Below, piece after piece: positions 28,165-39,489 of a DNA stretch of 64,000 nt. The notes under the pieces are model-generated. The model saw nothing but the letters and a program-made list of their open reading frames with translations, did no database searches and had not been told where the DNA came from. Within the stretch, counting starts at the first letter, position 1; each line of letters begins with the position of its first letter. Position numbers and translations under genes: made by a program. Origin of the DNA: Ureibacillus terrenus (GTDB lineage Bacteria > Bacillota > Bacilli > Bacillales_A > Planococcaceae). Location of the stretch: the NCBI RefSeq assembly GCF_006569205.1, contig NZ_VIGD01000009.1, positions 1 to 64,000 on the forward strand. The letters run 5' to 3'.

Positions 28165-29124
28165 TTATTTAATATGTTTCGATGAATAATCGATAAGCCA
28201 TTCTGCAATGGCTTTCCCATCATGGCGCACAACACCATTTTTGATGGTTGCGATATCTTTCTTTATAATCGCTAATCCTAATTTTTGTAATTCTTCTATA
28301 TTTACTTTGACCGGTTCCGCTTTCTGTTCTTTATAAGTTTCTTTAATGGAGTAGGGTAAATCATTGCTGTTTACCAAAATGGCATCTAAAAATGGCTTGC
28401 CAACATGTTCATAAATAGCTTTTACATGATCTGCCGCCTGATACTGATTCGTTTCCCCTTTTTGCGTCATCAAATTGCAAATGTAGATTTTTTTAGCTTT
28501 GGAACGAATAATCGTTTCCTGAATTTCTTTTACCAACAGATTTGGGATGATGCTTGTATAAAGACTGCCGGGGCCGATTAAAATCATGTCGGCGCTATTG
28601 ATGGCTGCTATTGCTTCAGGAAGGGGCTTTACATCTTCCGGAACCAAAAAGACGCGTTTGATCCGCTTATTGGATAAAGAGATTTTGGACTCTCCCTTAA
28701 CAATTTGGCCGTCCAACAATTCAGCATGCAAATTGACAATGCCATTCGCTGATGGAATGACCTTTCCATTTACGTTCAATACTCTGCTCATCTCGATGAT
28801 GGCACTGAAAAAATCGCCGGTAATGTCCGTTAATGCAGTAAGCATCAAATTCCCCAATGAATGGCCTCCCAAGTCCTGGGAATTCGAAAAACGATATTGG
28901 AACATTTGTTCCAACAATGGTTCCGTATCAGATAAAGCGGCAATCACATTACGTATATCCCCTGGAGGAGGTATATCATAATCATCCCGAAGTCTCCCCG
29001 AAGATCCCCCATCATCTGTTACGGTTACAATGGCGGTGATATGAAAGGGATAGAGTTTCAATCCCCTCAGAATGGTTGATAAACCGGTCCCTCCTCCAAT
29101 CACAACTATATTCGTATTCCCCAT
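28165..29124 (-). CDS. yvcK: YvcK/GlmR, UDP-GlcNAc-binding regulator
   Basis: A Rossmann-fold CofD-like protein known as gluconeogenesis factor, needed on non-glycolytic carbon sources and a regulator of cell-wall precursor synthesis through UDP-GlcNAc. The start [17 protein letters not shown] and the segments [13 protein letters not shown] and [14 protein letters not shown] define the family. The 319 residues are normal. It lies between rapZ and whiA. Confidence 0.95.
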   Translation of the reverse strand: MGNTNIVVIGGGTGLSTILRGLKLYPFHITAIVTVTDDGGSSGRLRDDYDIPPPGDIRNVIAALSDTEPLLEQMFQYRFSNSQDLGGHSLGNLMLTALTDITGDFFSAIIEMSRVLNVNGKVIPSANGIVNLHAELLDGQIVKGESKISLSNKRIKRVFLVPEDVKPLPEAIAAINSADMILIGPGSLYTSIIPNLLVKEIQETIIRSKAKKIYICNLMTQKGETNQYQAADHVKAIYEHVGKPFLDAILVNSNDLPYSIKETYKEQKAEPVKVNIEELQKLGLAIIKKDIATIKNGVVRHDGKAIAEWLIDYSSKHIK

Positions 29125-29140
29125 TCAAACAATCCTCTCT

Positions 29141-30031
29141 CTATGAACGAATATCACGGTGGATGACTTCTGTTTGATATTTTTCTTTGAAATATTTCCC
29201 GAAATATTCAGTCAGTGTGACAGACCGATGCTGCCCTCCGGTACAGCCGAAGGCAATGACTAATTGCGGTTTTCCTTCTTTAATATATTGTGGAATAATA
29301 AAATCAAATAAGTCTTCCAATTTTTCGATTAAAATTTTTGTTTCTTTTGTGTTATAAACATAATCATAAACTTCCTGGTCCAATCCGGTCTTATTTCTCA
29401 GTTCTTCTACATAATAAGGGTTATTTAAAAATCTTACATCAAAAACCAAATCCGCATCAATAGGAATCCCGTTTTTGTAACCGAATGAAACCACATTAAT
29501 TGAAAATTTTGGTTTTTTTGTGAGGGAAAATTCCTCTGTAATACGTTCACGAAGCTCGCGAGGTTTCATTTTTGAAGTATTGTAAATGTAATGGGCTCTC
29601 CCTTTTAATTCAGAGAGCATCTCTCTTTCTTTTCTGATTCCTTCCAGAGGCAGACCGCCGGGGGCCAGAGGGTGTTGGCGTCTCGTTTCTTTATATCTGC
29701 GGACAAGGGTTTCGTCATCCGCGTCCAAAAATAATACTTTGGTGTTTACATTTTTTTCTTTCTCCAGCATGTCGAGCGCATCGATGAGGGAATTAAAGAA
29801 CTCGCCGCCGCGCATATCCATCACTGCGGCAATTCTTGAAATTCTTTTTTTCGATTGTTTCATTAATGCCAAAAATGTCGTCAATAATTTAGGCGGCAAA
29901 TTATCGATGCAATAATAGCCCATATCTTCAAAACTTTGCACCGCCACGGTTTTTCCGGCTCCAGACATGCCTGTAATAATCACTAATTCATATTCGGGAG
30001 CTTTTGCGCCTTTTCCGTCTATTTCATCCAT
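29141..30031 (-). CDS. rapZ: RapZ/YvcJ nucleotide-binding protein
   Basis: A P-loop protein (Walker A GMSGAGKT, then [14 protein letters not shown]) with a conserved C-terminal domain ending in [11 protein letters not shown]. coli RapZ is an adaptor that directs a small RNA to RNase E; in Bacillus YvcJ binds GTP/ATP and affects competence. The ATG at 30031 is placed 9 nt after AAGGAG; the ATG at 30040 lies on top of the site. It overlaps the Nudix gene stop by 8 nt, so translation is probably coupled. Confidence 0.93.
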   Translation of the reverse strand: MDEIDGKGAKAPEYELVIITGMSGAGKTVAVQSFEDMGYYCIDNLPPKLLTTFLALMKQSKKRISRIAAVMDMRGGEFFNSLIDALDMLEKEKNVNTKVLFLDADDETLVRRYKETRRQHPLAPGGLPLEGIRKEREMLSELKGRAHYIYNTSKMKPRELRERITEEFSLTKKPKFSINVVSFGYKNGIPIDADLVFDVRFLNNPYYVEELRNKTGLDQEVYDYVYNTKETKILIEKLEDLFDFIIPQYIKEGKPQLVIAFGCTGGQHRSVTLTEYFGKYFKEKYQTEVIHRDIRS

Positions 30032-30515
30032 GGATCTCATCTCCTTCGAAAAGCTCCATAGAAGATTGATACTTTGCCTCTATCAATTCATAATCTTTTG
30101 TATATATGCACGTACCGTACTGAATTCCTTTATTTAATGCGGCAAACAGAAGATTTTTCCGATCGCCTTCCGCCATCGGAAGATGCTCGAGATCTCCGAT
30201 TGGACGCCATTCCAAAATGCCTTCCCTGTTTTGCTCCATTGGAGTTCCTTCAACCCCATGGGCCACAAAAGTAAACAGCATCCATTCATCAATCACTTGA
30301 TCATCTTCTTTTATGACAATTGTGTAGACTCCTTTTAAATGGGCATTTTTAGGAGTAACATTTGTCTCCTCCTGAAATTCCCTTACCGCCGCTTCATATA
30401 TGGATTCGCCGCTTTCCATTTTTCCTCCCGGAGCGACGTACCATCCTCTTCTCGGCTTTTTTAGAAGAAGCACTTGTCCATCCTGTATAGCTAATAAGTT
30501 GGCAATTCTTTGCAT
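30024..30515 (-). CDS. yvcI: Nudix hydrolase (YvcI-like)
   Basis: A 163-residue Nudix phosphohydrolase. The Nudix box reads [21 protein letters not shown] then TNV, with the REFQEE metal ligands intact; Asn replaces the last conserved Gly. Members remove nucleoside diphosphates from varied substrates, and this one's is unknown. GAGGTG precedes the ATG at 30515. It heads the yvcI-rapZ-yvcK-whiA-crh unit. Confidence 0.9.
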   Translation of the reverse strand: MQRIANLLAIQDGQVLLLKKPRRGWYVAPGGKMESGESIYEAAVREFQEETNVTPKNAHLKGVYTIVIKEDDQVIDEWMLFTFVAHGVEGTPMEQNREGILEWRPIGDLEHLPMAEGDRKNLLFAALNKGIQYGTCIYTKDYELIEAKYQSSMELFEGDEIHG

Positions 30516-30644
30516 AAGCGACACCTCAATCTTTGTTACTCCTAATCACTATTATACCGTGACTAGTTCTTTTGGTACAAAATAATACTTATATACAATC
30601 TATAATGTATATTTTATGATTAGAAGCTATTTCGTAGAATATTC

Positions 30645-30677
30645 AAAAAAAAAGTTGTTTCCAAAATGGAAACAACC
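30645..30677 (-). terminator. trxB terminator
   Basis: GGTTGTTTCCA pairs with TGGAAACAAC around a 3-nt loop and runs into a nine-base T tract on the minus strand. Confidence 0.88.
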
Positions 30678-30703
30678 AAAAATTTAACTAAAGGGGGGTT
30701 AAA

Positions 30704-30754
30704 ATGTACTTTTATTATACCCCCATTCCCATGGTAAAAAAAGTTACAATATAG
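30704..30754 (+). CDS. Candidate 16-residue micropeptide
   Basis: AAAGGGGGG lies 5 nt before an ATG that opens MYFYYTPIPMVKKVTI and a TAG stop. The possible promoter TTGGTA-N16-TACAAT near 30572-30599 lies on the same strand. The peptide overlaps no gene and sits between trxB and its terminator's far side. With only 16 codons, chance is a real alternative. Confidence 0.25.
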   Translation: MYFYYTPIPMVKKVTI

Positions 30755-30765
30755 TTAATTTATGA

Positions 30766-31779
<1,014 letters not shown>

Positions 31780-33312
31780 CTATTCTTCGGCGAATGGCAA
31801 AAATTCAAGCAATTGATCCATATATTTCGTTAAGGTTGCCACCGTTATTCCGTGTTTTTCTGCAAACTGTTTTTTCGTTACACGATCGGAACTGATGGTT
31901 GAAAAATACATATATTCCACTGCCGCGGCCAATGCCTTCACATTTTTGAACTCATAGCCGCTGAGAAAAGCCCTCTCGCTAAGAACAAACCACATTTGGA
32001 ACAAGTGCTGTTTTTCAAGGGTCAATGCCTCTATGCCGTCAAAAAGTTCCTCCGCCACGGAGATGAGACGAATAAATATTTTCTCCAATTTATTATTCAC
32101 ATTGAATTCATGATTCAATGCGTAGGCTAAACAAAGCTTTTCCAAGCCGTTATATTTGGATAAATCGATTAATTTCGGATGTGAAATAATTTCCTGTTTA
32201 AAGGCGGATTTGCTGAGCAGGAAAAAGCCGAACATCCGGTGGGCCGGATAATCGCTGCTGATTTTTTTGATAATGTAATCCCGGTTTTGTTCAAGGGTAG
32301 GAAATTCCGAGGCTTCTTTCTTTTTAATATGTTTCCACGGCTCCATACCGGTTTTTGAAGGATCAATCTGAACCAACATTTCCCATGCCCTTTCCGCCTC
32401 TTTCACATGGTTGGAAAAATAGGCGGCCTGGCTTAACCAAAAATAGAAGCCGGAATCATTCGGCGCCATTCTTTTTGTCATGCTATGAAGCCACTTATAG
32501 GCCAAATCATACTCTCCGATCAACGCCAGCGTCGCCCCCAGTTTATAACGGCTGTCGAAATCAAATGGATATATCTTTTTCAATACTTCGACCAAATAAC
32601 GGAGAAAGGCTTCATCTTTTTCGTAATAGGCAATGATCGTCAAATTGCACAATGCGTGCAAATTTCCCGGATTTTCGCGGAGCACATGCCGCAAAATGGC
32701 TTTGGATTGCTCCAGATCGCCTACATAAAAGTAAGCCAGGGATAGATTATTATAAGCAGACCAGAGTTCGGGATATTGATCGATCATATTTTCCAGCAAT
32801 TCAATCGCTTCATGAAATTGGCTTTTTTCCATTAATCGGCGCGCTTTCTCTTGCAAGAGGAATTGCTCATAGGTTTCCTCATCCAAATCATCGATTTCGT
32901 TTTGCTCAAAATGAACAAAATCGATGATTTCTTTCGCTTCTAATGCATAAAGACCATTAGGATCAAGCTCCAAATATTTCTCTGCATACTTTTTTGCATC
33001 ATTCATCAATCCCAAATAACCGGATACTTCGGCCAAATAATAAACATGTTCTGGCTCATCCGGTTCCAGACAATATGCGGTATGAATCAGTTCATAGGCC
33101 TTTTCGAAATTTTGGGCGTTCAGTTCCAAAAGCCCATAGTGCATTAACACGTGGGCATCATCCGGACTCAATTCCGCCGCTCTTTTCATATATTTATACG
33201 CTCGATCCAGCTGATCCCTTTCCAACGCCTTAATTGCTTTATTGAAATAGTATTCTCCATCTGGAATAAACGAAACAATGTTGTTTTTCTCTTTCTGCTG
33301 CTTCTTTTCCAA
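31780..33312 (-). CDS. TPR-repeat protein (YvcD-like)
   Basis: A 510-residue soluble protein with tetratricopeptide repeats in the first 330 residues. Examples are AIKALERDQLDRAYKYMKRA with LSPDDAHVLMHYGLLEL, and AYNNLSLAYFYVGDLEQSKA. The C-terminal region ends like a short helix-turn-helix (KKQFAEKHGITVATLTKYM). It sits between the his operon and trxB, as in B. subtilis. The start is TTG at 33312, with GGAGG 6 nt upstream. A TATAAT at 33373-33378 may serve as its -10. Its function is unknown; it probably scaffolds protein contacts. Confidence 0.82.
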   Translation of the reverse strand: MEKKQQKEKNNIVSFIPDGEYYFNKAIKALERDQLDRAYKYMKRAAELSPDDAHVLMHYGLLELNAQNFEKAYELIHTAYCLEPDEPEHVYYLAEVSGYLGLMNDAKKYAEKYLELDPNGLYALEAKEIIDFVHFEQNEIDDLDEETYEQFLLQEKARRLMEKSQFHEAIELLENMIDQYPELWSAYNNLSLAYFYVGDLEQSKAILRHVLRENPGNLHALCNLTIIAYYEKDEAFLRYLVEVLKKIYPFDFDSRYKLGATLALIGEYDLAYKWLHSMTKRMAPNDSGFYFWLSQAAYFSNHVKEAERAWEMLVQIDPSKTGMEPWKHIKKKEASEFPTLEQNRDYIIKKISSDYPAHRMFGFFLLSKSAFKQEIISHPKLIDLSKYNGLEKLCLAYALNHEFNVNNKLEKIFIRLISVAEELFDGIEALTLEKQHLFQMWFVLSERAFLSGYEFKNVKALAAAVEYMYFSTISSDRVTKKQFAEKHGITVATLTKYMDQLLEFLPFAEE

Positions 33313-33331
33313 AATGAACCTCCAAATAAAT

Positions 33332-33355
33332 AAGGAACGTTATAAAAACGTTCCT
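33332..33355 (-). terminator. Weak terminator behind the histidine operon
   Basis: AGGAACGTT pairs with AACGTTCCT around a 5-nt loop; the minus strand continues TTATTTATTT. It lies about 70 nt past hisI and just before the TPR gene, whose ribosome-binding site follows at once. Confidence 0.5.
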
Positions 33356-33426
33356 CTTGATGAATACACCTTATTATATCATATTTCTTGCAATCGTCAT
33401 TGCAAATAGCGTTTTCAATGATGAAT

Positions 33427-34074
33427 TTATTTTGTATTTTTCGTGCTCTTTCTTTTTTGCTGATGGCGTTCCACAAGCACTCCCAGAACATCGTATACGC
33501 TCACTTTTTGTTCTTGCAATAAAACGAGCAAATGATAAAGCAAATCGGCCGCTTCCCATTTCACTTCTTCCGGATTCCGGTTTTTTGCGCCAATTACGAC
33601 TTCCGTCGCTTCCTCTCCGACTTTTTTGCAGATTTTATCGATGCCTTCCGTAAATAAATAAGTCGTATACGCGCCCTCTGGCATTTCTTCTTCGCGTTTT
33701 TTTATGATTTCCACCAGTTCCGGAATAATGCCGACACTGCCCACTTTTTCGTTTTCAAGAATTTTTTCCGTAAAGCAGGAAGTTGTGCCTTTATGGCAAG
33801 CAGGGCCAGCCGGAACCACTTCGACCACCAGGGCATCCTGATCGCAGTCGGTTGTGATGGATACGACTTTTTGTGTATTTCCGCTTGTTTCCCCTTTATG
33901 CCAAAGTTCATTGCGTGAACGGGAATAGAACCATGTCTCGCCTGTTTCGATTGTTTTATTTAATGATTCTTTATTCATGTACGCAACCGTTAAAACCTCT
34001 TTAGTGCGCGCATCTTGTACAACGGCAGGGATTAAACCTTTTTCATCAAATTTTAAACTTTCGATTTCAATCAT
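33427..34074 (-). CDS. hisI: Bifunctional PRA-CH hydrolase / PRA-PH pyrophosphatase
   Basis: Catalyses steps two and three of histidine synthesis. The HisI half (about 1-115) has [13 protein letters not shown] and the metal-binding cysteines in [12 protein letters not shown]; the HisE half follows with a helical MazG-like fold ([13 protein letters not shown]). The ATG at 34074 overlaps the hisF stop by ATGA. About 215 residues, as usual for the fused form. Last gene of the operon. Confidence 0.95.
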   Translation of the reverse strand: MIEIESLKFDEKGLIPAVVQDARTKEVLTVAYMNKESLNKTIETGETWFYSRSRNELWHKGETSGNTQKVVSITTDCDQDALVVEVVPAGPACHKGTTSCFTEKILENEKVGSVGIIPELVEIIKKREEEMPEGAYTTYLFTEGIDKICKKVGEEATEVVIGAKNRNPEEVKWEAADLLYHLLVLLQEQKVSVYDVLGVLVERHQQKRKSTKNTK

Positions 34075-34829
34075 CTGACACAAACTCCTTTTTCACGTAA
34101 ATAGGCCTTTACTTCAGGCACGCTTGTTTCTTTGTAGTGGAAAATTGAGGCGGCAAGGGCTGCATCCGCATCAACGTCCTGCAATACTTCCCTGAAGTGT
34201 TCCTTCGTTCCTGCTCCTCCGCTGGCAATCACCGGCACTGTGACCGCATCCCGGACAGCTTTCGTCAACTCCAAATCATAGCCGGTTTTTTCCCCATCTT
34301 GATTCATGCTTGTAAGCAGGATTTCCCCGGCGCCAAGCTCCACGGCTTTTTTTGCCCACTCCACTGTCGTCCATCCGGTTTTGTTTCGGCCGCCATGGGT
34401 ATAAACCATCCATGTGCCATCTTCGTCGCTGTACCGCGCATCAATGGCCACCACTATGCATTGGGATCCGAAAAAATCCGCTCCTTCTTTGATTAATTCC
34501 GGCCTTTCGATGGCGGATGTATTGACCGATACTTTGTCCGCTCCGGCACGCAAAATCCGTTTCATATCTTCCAATGTGCGGATGCCTCCGCCCACCGTAA
34601 AGGGAATGGAAATTTCCGAAGCGGTTTTTCTGACGACATCAATCATCGTCTTTCTGCCTTCATAGGATGCGGAAATATCTAAAAATACGAGTTCATCCGC
34701 TCCCTGCTCATCATAATATTTTGCGAGTTCCACCGGATCCCCTGCGTCCCGGAGGCCGACAAACTGTATCCCTTTCACGACCCTTCCGTCTTTCACATCC
34801 AAACAAGGTATGATTCTTTTCGTCAACAT
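34071..34829 (-). CDS. hisF: Imidazole glycerol phosphate synthase cyclase subunit HisF
   Basis: A (beta/alpha)8 barrel that uses ammonia from HisH to form imidazole glycerol phosphate and AICAR. The catalytic aspartates are in [12 protein letters not shown] and [13 protein letters not shown], and the two phosphate sites in TVGGGIRTL and ASGGAG. 252 residues. It starts with no gap after the hisH stop (TAG then ATG). In the usual order hisA lies between hisH and hisF; here it is missing. Confidence 0.96.
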   Translation of the reverse strand: MLTKRIIPCLDVKDGRVVKGIQFVGLRDAGDPVELAKYYDEQGADELVFLDISASYEGRKTMIDVVRKTASEISIPFTVGGGIRTLEDMKRILRAGADKVSVNTSAIERPELIKEGADFFGSQCIVVAIDARYSDEDGTWMVYTHGGRNKTGWTTVEWAKKAVELGAGEILLTSMNQDGEKTGYDLELTKAVRDAVTVPVIASGGAGTKEHFREVLQDVDADAALAASIFHYKETSVPEVKAYLREKGVCVR

Positions 34830-35462
34830 CTATTTCACCCCTTGCAGCCACTTTTTCAACAGATATACGCCAAATTCTCCTGATTTTTCAGGGTGGAATT
34901 GCATGCCGCATACATTGCCATTTTGAACGATTCCGGGAACGGGAACGCCAAAATAATCGGCGGTTGCCACCACTTGTGGGGAGCCGGTGTTGGCATAATA
35001 GGAATGGACAAAGTAAACATACCGGTCTTCAGGCAATTCTTCCCCTTCCAGCCATTTCGGAATGGAGTGAAACGTCAATGAGTTCCATCCCATATGGGGC
35101 ACTCTATATTTTTCGCCTTTCTCTGATATGCCGGAGAAGCGGACCACTTTTCCTTCAAAAAAGCCGAATCCCTTTGTTGGGGTTACCTCTTCACTTTCTT
35201 CAAACAACAGTTGCATGCCCAGGCAGATGCCGAGAAGCGGTTTACCGTTTTCCACTTCGTTTCGGATGTACTGGTCCAATCCGGTTTCCCGCAATTTCTT
35301 CATCGCATCGGGAAAAGCGCCTACGCCCGGCAAAATGAGGGCATCCGCCTCCCTTAACTCTTCCGGATTGGAAGAAACGATGACTTCCGCATTCAATTTT
35401 TTTAACGCCTGAGTGACACTGAACAAATTTCCCATTCCATAATCAATGACGCCGATTTTCAT
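34830..35462 (-). CDS. hisH: Imidazole glycerol phosphate synthase glutaminase subunit HisH
   Basis: A class I glutamine amidotransferase that feeds ammonia to HisF. The nucleophile is in LLGICLGMQLLFEES, and the His/Glu pair in MQFHPEKSGEFG. 210 residues. It overlaps hisB by 4 nt and abuts hisF. Confidence 0.96.
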   Translation of the reverse strand: MKIGVIDYGMGNLFSVTQALKKLNAEVIVSSNPEELREADALILPGVGAFPDAMKKLRETGLDQYIRNEVENGKPLLGICLGMQLLFEESEEVTPTKGFGFFEGKVVRFSGISEKGEKYRVPHMGWNSLTFHSIPKWLEGEELPEDRYVYFVHSYYANTGSPQVVATADYFGVPVPGIVQNGNVCGMQFHPEKSGEFGVYLLKKWLQGVK

Positions 35463-36064
35463 GCGAGTATTCCTTTCGTTGAAGGTACTCCTTTAACCCG
35501 TGGATCGATTTGTACCGCATCATCAATCGCGCGGGCAAGGGCTTTAAAGATTGCTTCGATAATATGGTGCGTATTGTGGCCATATGGAACGATGACATGC
35601 ACGTTCATCCGCGCTTCCAACGCAAATTTCCATAAAAACTCATGCACCAGTTCCGTGTCAAAAGTTCCTACTTTCGGTTTCAGCTCAGGCGCTACACGAT
35701 ATTCCAGATGGGGCCGGTTGGAACAATCCACAACAACCTGGGCCAAGGCATCATCCATCGGAACAAAGGCATTCCCATATCTTCGGATACCTCGTTTATC
35801 TCCCAATGCTTCCCTTACTGCCTGTCCCAAAACAATGCCAAGATCTTCAGTTGTGTGGTGATCATCAATATGGGTATCTCCGTTCGCCACAATTTTTCCG
35901 TCAAACAAACCATGTTTCATAAATAAATCGAGCATATGGTCCATAAAAGGGACGCCTGTATTGACCTCGGCATTTCCTTCCCCATCCAAATGAAATTCCA
36001 CTTTGATTTGGGTTTCTTTTGTTGTCCGCTCAATTTGAGCAAAACGTTTTCTTGTCGCCGTCAT
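35459..36064 (-). CDS. hisB: Imidazoleglycerol-phosphate dehydratase
   Basis: Removes water from imidazole glycerol phosphate. The manganese-binding histidine clusters are in HIDDHHTTEDLGI and YGHNTHHIIEAIFKALARA. 201 residues, the stand-alone dehydratase without a phosphatase domain. It begins right after the hisD stop codon. Confidence 0.96.
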   Translation of the reverse strand: MTATRKRFAQIERTTKETQIKVEFHLDGEGNAEVNTGVPFMDHMLDLFMKHGLFDGKIVANGDTHIDDHHTTEDLGIVLGQAVREALGDKRGIRRYGNAFVPMDDALAQVVVDCSNRPHLEYRVAPELKPKVGTFDTELVHEFLWKFALEARMNVHVIVPYGHNTHHIIEAIFKALARAIDDAVQIDPRVKGVPSTKGILA

Positions 36065-37345
36065 TTAATTTTCCCCTTTCTTCCAGCCTCGCGATTCAAC
36101 CGCCCGCGCATGTCCTTCCAATCCTTCCATGCGGGCCAGTCTTGCAATTTTTGGGGCGTTTTCTTCCCATGTTTTTTCCGAGTAATAAACGATATTTGTT
36201 TTCTTTATAAAATCATCCACATTTAATCCGCTTGCAAAACGCGCCGTGCTGTTTGTCGGCAATACGTGGTTCGGGCCGGCAAAATAATCCCCGACCGGTT
36301 CCGAACTGTATCGTCCAAGGAAAATGGCCCCAGCATGACGGATGCCCTCGCTGACTTTCTCCGCATTTTCAGCGACAATTTCCAAGTGTTCCGGCGCAAG
36401 GGTATTGACCGCTTCCACCGCCTGATCCATATTTTCCGCAATATAAATATGGCCGAAGTTTTCAATGGATGCTCTTGCAATTTCTTCCCTAGGAAGTTGT
36501 TTCAGCTGTTCTTCCACTTGTTCGCTCACGGCTTTTGCAAGCTTTTCGCTTGTAGTTATTAAAATGGCGCATGCCCGCTTGTCATGTTCAGCCTGGCTCA
36601 ATAAATCGGCCGCTATTTCATCAGGATAGGCAGTGTCATCGGCCAAGATGCAAATTTCACTCGGCCCGGCAATCATATCAATCGCCACTTGTCCAAACAC
36701 TTCCCGTTTGGCAAGGGCCACAAAAATGTTTCCAGGACCTGTGATTTTATCGACAGGAGCGATGGTTTCCGTTCCATAGGCGAGTGCCGCAATGGCCTGG
36801 GCACCGCCGATTTTATAAATTTCATTCACCCCTAAAATGCTTGCGCATACCAGCACTGCAGGGGGGAGTTTGCCGTCTTTACCGCAAGGGGAAGTGATCA
36901 CAATGCGTTTTACTCCCGCCACTTGGGCAGGAATGACATTCATCAAAACCGAAGAAGGATAGGCGGCAGATCCTCCCGGCACATACAAACCTACGGAATC
37001 CAGCGGAATAATCCGCTGGGCAAGATAGGAACCGTGAGCCAAAGGCAAGGTATAGCCTTCCCTTTTCTGCGCTTCATGATAGTTGCGGATATTGTCCGCC
37101 GCTTCTTCCAAATCCTTTTTCAATTGCGGATCGAAATTTTGGAGGGCTTCATTGATTTCTTCTTCTGTCACGCGGAAATCCTCGAGGGAGACCCCATCCC
37201 ACATTTCCGTGTATTTTCGGACGGCCGCATCCCCATTTTCGCGCACGTCCGCAATCACTTGGCGAACCGTTTTCAGCTGTTCTTCATTCCCGCTTTCGAG
37301 CTCTCTTTTTAATGAAATGTTAGTTGTCAACTTTGAAATTTTCAT
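36065..37345 (-). CDS. hisD: Histidinol dehydrogenase
   Basis: A zinc enzyme that carries out the last two oxidations to histidine with [35 protein letters not shown] and [15 protein letters not shown] mark the active site, and [17 protein letters not shown] and [14 protein letters not shown] come near the end. 426 residues. It lies 15 nt behind hisG. Confidence 0.96.
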   Translation of the reverse strand: MKISKLTTNISLKRELESGNEEQLKTVRQVIADVRENGDAAVRKYTEMWDGVSLEDFRVTEEEINEALQNFDPQLKKDLEEAADNIRNYHEAQKREGYTLPLAHGSYLAQRIIPLDSVGLYVPGGSAAYPSSVLMNVIPAQVAGVKRIVITSPCGKDGKLPPAVLVCASILGVNEIYKIGGAQAIAALAYGTETIAPVDKITGPGNIFVALAKREVFGQVAIDMIAGPSEICILADDTAYPDEIAADLLSQAEHDKRACAILITTSEKLAKAVSEQVEEQLKQLPREEIARASIENFGHIYIAENMDQAVEAVNTLAPEHLEIVAENAEKVSEGIRHAGAIFLGRYSSEPVGDYFAGPNHVLPTNSTARFASGLNVDDFIKKTNIVYYSEKTWEENAPKIARLARMEGLEGHARAVESRGWKKGEN

Positions 37346-37360
37346 ATGTCAACCTTCCCT

Positions 37361-37987
37361 CTATTTCACGACTTTCTTTAACCGGGATACAATTTCCTGA
37401 ATGCGCTCATTTTTCATCCGGTAGCTTACCGGATTGGCGATCAGGCGCGAAGAGACATCGGCAATATGCTCATACTCCACCAATCCGTTTTCCTTTAATG
37501 TTCTTCCCGTTGAAACAATGTCCACAATGCGGTCGGCAAGGCCGATCATCGGGGCAAGTTCAACAGAACCGTTTAATTCGATGATTTCCACCTGCTCCCC
37601 GATGCCTTTGTAATAATTCATTGCGATGTTCGGATATTTCGTTGCGATGCGCGGAGCAATTTCGTCCATTTCGGTATTCGGCAGTCCTGCCGAAGCAATA
37701 TGGCATTTGCTTATTTTTAAATCCAATAATTCATGGACATTCCGCTGCTGCTCCATTAAAACATCTTTCCCGGCAATGCCGATGTCCGCAACCCCATGTT
37801 CCACATAAACCGGAACGTCCATCGGCTTCGCCAAAATAAAGCGGATGTTCTCCTCCGGAATTTCGATCATCAGCTTCCGGGACATTTCCACCTCTTCCGG
37901 CAGCTTGAATCCTGCCTCGATCAACATTTGATAAGCTTCTTCAAAAATGCGCCCTTTCGGCATGGCAATCGTTAATTCACTACTCAT
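37361..37987 (-). CDS. hisG: ATP phosphoribosyltransferase, short form
   Basis: The first, feedback-controlled step of histidine synthesis. The 208 residues correspond to the short form, which lacks the regulatory C-terminal domain and needs His[25 protein letters not shown] and the phosphate site [16 protein letters not shown] are present. The start overlaps the hisZ stop by 4 nt. Confidence 0.96.
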   Translation of the reverse strand: MSSELTIAMPKGRIFEEAYQMLIEAGFKLPEEVEMSRKLMIEIPEENIRFILAKPMDVPVYVEHGVADIGIAGKDVLMEQQRNVHELLDLKISKCHIASAGLPNTEMDEIAPRIATKYPNIAMNYYKGIGEQVEIIELNGSVELAPMIGLADRIVDIVSTGRTLKENGLVEYEHIADVSSRLIANPVSYRMKNERIQEIVSRLKKVVK

Positions 37988-39147
37988 TGCGTTTCCTCCT
38001 GGCTCAAATCGACAACACGACTAAATAGTTTGGTAAATGCTTCTTTGTTGATTAACCCCCGCTTTGATTGGACTGTTACTCGGGCTCCCTGCCGTCTTAA
38101 CGTTGATGCGAGTTCCAACGCCTTAATGAAATCTTCATCATCAAACAGTACGCAAACCGTTTCTTCCTTCAATTCTTCTTTCGGCAGCACTTCAAGAAGC
38201 CGATCGATGCGGATGCTGAAACCTGTCGCCCCTACATCGCTTCCAAACAGATGCAACAAACCATCATACCGGCCGCCGTTTCCTAAAGGGAAGCCGCTTC
38301 CGGAAGCGAAAATTTCAAATAACATGCCCGTATAATAATTCATATGGCTTGAAAGGGTGAAATCGAAGGAAACATATTGGGAAAGTCCATAGGCATTAAT
38401 CAATTTGGACAGTTGTTTCATATATTCGATTCCATCGTTTTTCCGTACATATTTTTCCATGTCTTCAATGGAAGCCAAATTTGTCGCCTCACTGATGAAC
38501 TCGAGAAGGGCATTCGCTTTCGTCGCCGGCAAACCAAATTCATGCACCGCTTCTTCAAATCCCACATAATTGCGTTCGACAAGCAGAGTCCGCAAAATTT
38601 CCCGCTGTTCTTCATGATCGGTATAATCATTTAAAATATCATGCAATACGCCCGCATGGCCGATGGTCAATTTAAATGATTCGATGCCAAATTCCTTCAT
38701 TAATTCAATCGCTGTAATGAGCACTTCCGCATCGGCGAAAACGGTCTTGTCGCCGATGATTTCAATGCCCATTTGGCCAAATTCCGCCGGTCTTCCCCCT
38801 TCCATTTGCTGCGCGCGGAACACATTGGCGGCATAAGCCAGGCGTAGCGGAATTTTTTCCTTTAATAATTTAGAAGTTGCAACCCTCGTAATAGGAGTTG
38901 TCATATCCGGACGCAAAACTAAGGTATTTCCTTGACTGTCGACCAATTTGAATAAAGATGCGTCCGATATCGCCGATGCCTTTCCGACCGTATCGTAATA
39001 TTCCAAAGTGGGCGTTTCAATGAAATCAAATCCCCGAGAACGGAAAACTTCACGGCCGATTCGCTTTGCTCTTTCAATTTTCTCATAAATTCCGGGGAAC
39101 GTGTCTCTCATTCCTATAGGTTTTTCGAACTTTTTGATTGCTGACAT
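37984..39147 (-). CDS. hisZ: ATP phosphoribosyltransferase regulatory subunit
   Basis: A histidyl-tRNA-synthetase paralogue that forms the complex with short HisG and senses histidine. The class II synthetase motifs are recognisable ([28 protein letters not shown]), but the tRNA-binding anticodon domain is replaced by a short C-terminal domain ([16 protein letters not shown]). The ATG at 39147 fits the AGGATG site better than the GTG at 39153. First gene of the his operon, about 65 nt from a good promoter. Confidence 0.94.
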   Translation of the reverse strand: MSAIKKFEKPIGMRDTFPGIYEKIERAKRIGREVFRSRGFDFIETPTLEYYDTVGKASAISDASLFKLVDSQGNTLVLRPDMTTPITRVATSKLLKEKIPLRLAYAANVFRAQQMEGGRPAEFGQMGIEIIGDKTVFADAEVLITAIELMKEFGIESFKLTIGHAGVLHDILNDYTDHEEQREILRTLLVERNYVGFEEAVHEFGLPATKANALLEFISEATNLASIEDMEKYVRKNDGIEYMKQLSKLINAYGLSQYVSFDFTLSSHMNYYTGMLFEIFASGSGFPLGNGGRYDGLLHLFGSDVGATGFSIRIDRLLEVLPKEELKEETVCVLFDDEDFIKALELASTLRRQGARVTVQSKRGLINKEAFTKLFSRVVDLSQEETQ

Positions 39148-39180
39148 ATTCACACATCCTATTAATATACTTTAATATAT
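39107..39180 (-). other. Placeholder for the his leader repeat (see next entry)
   Basis: The leader between the his promoter and hisZ is AT-rich. Its repeat is described in the entry at 39180-39205. Confidence 0.05.
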
Positions 39181-39205
39181 TAGAGTGTTAGAGAGTTAGA
39201 GAATT
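39180..39205 (-). promoter_or_regulatory. 8-bp tandem repeat in the his leader, candidate operator
   Basis: On the plus strand TTAGAGTG, TTAGAGAG and TTAGAGAA follow one another without spacers (39180-39203), then a partial TTAG. On the transcribed minus strand they form CTCTAA repeats just downstream of the predicted transcription start. Tandem direct repeats placed there often bind a repressor. No T-box or histidine leader peptide was seen. Confidence 0.5.
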
Positions 39206-39218
39206 AGTATATGAAAGC

Positions 39219-39247
39219 ATTGTATCGAACTATCAAAAATTAGTCAA
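39219..39247 (-). promoter_or_regulatory. Sigma-A promoter of the histidine operon
   Basis: On the minus strand TTGACT (39247-39242) and TACAAT (39224-39219) are exactly 17 bp apart. Transcription should begin near 39211, just before the 8-bp tandem repeats. Confidence 0.75.
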
Positions 39248-39454
39248 TTCATAAACAATATTGTTAGGAAAATTTTTTATTTTTGCGTCCTTTTTATGCA
39301 TTTGCAACAACCCTTTTCCTATCTACATTTTAACTCGAATTATCTTCAGGAACGCTTTAGAATCCGTCAATTTTTTTAAGTAATCCGCAAAATCGGTGAA
39401 TGCGCAAAATATCTTCCGGAATATGGAATTATTCATAACGCTGTATGAACATAT
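39248..39454. other. AT-rich gap between the his promoter and the yvoF terminator
   Basis: I see no gene, RNA or repeat here that I can support. A T-rich tract lies near 39270-39290. Confidence 0.4.
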
Positions 39455-39489
39455 AAAAAAAGCTGTTTAGAAACCTTTCTAAACAGCCT
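39455..39489 (-). terminator. yvoF terminator overlapping its stop codon
   Basis: AGGCTGTTTAGAAA pairs with TTTCTAAACAGCT and ends in seven T on the minus strand. The last codons and TAG of yvoF form the left arm. Confidence 0.88.

Noticed and set aside
39107..39180. A feature entry was written with reversed coordinates (39180 to 39107)
   Set aside because: It is a faulty duplicate and should be ignored; the correct entry for the his leader repeat is 39180-39205.
39148..39240. T-box or histidine attenuator in front of hisZ
   Set aside because: No T-box core sequence, no specifier-like stem and no His-rich leader peptide were seen; the leader is too short.
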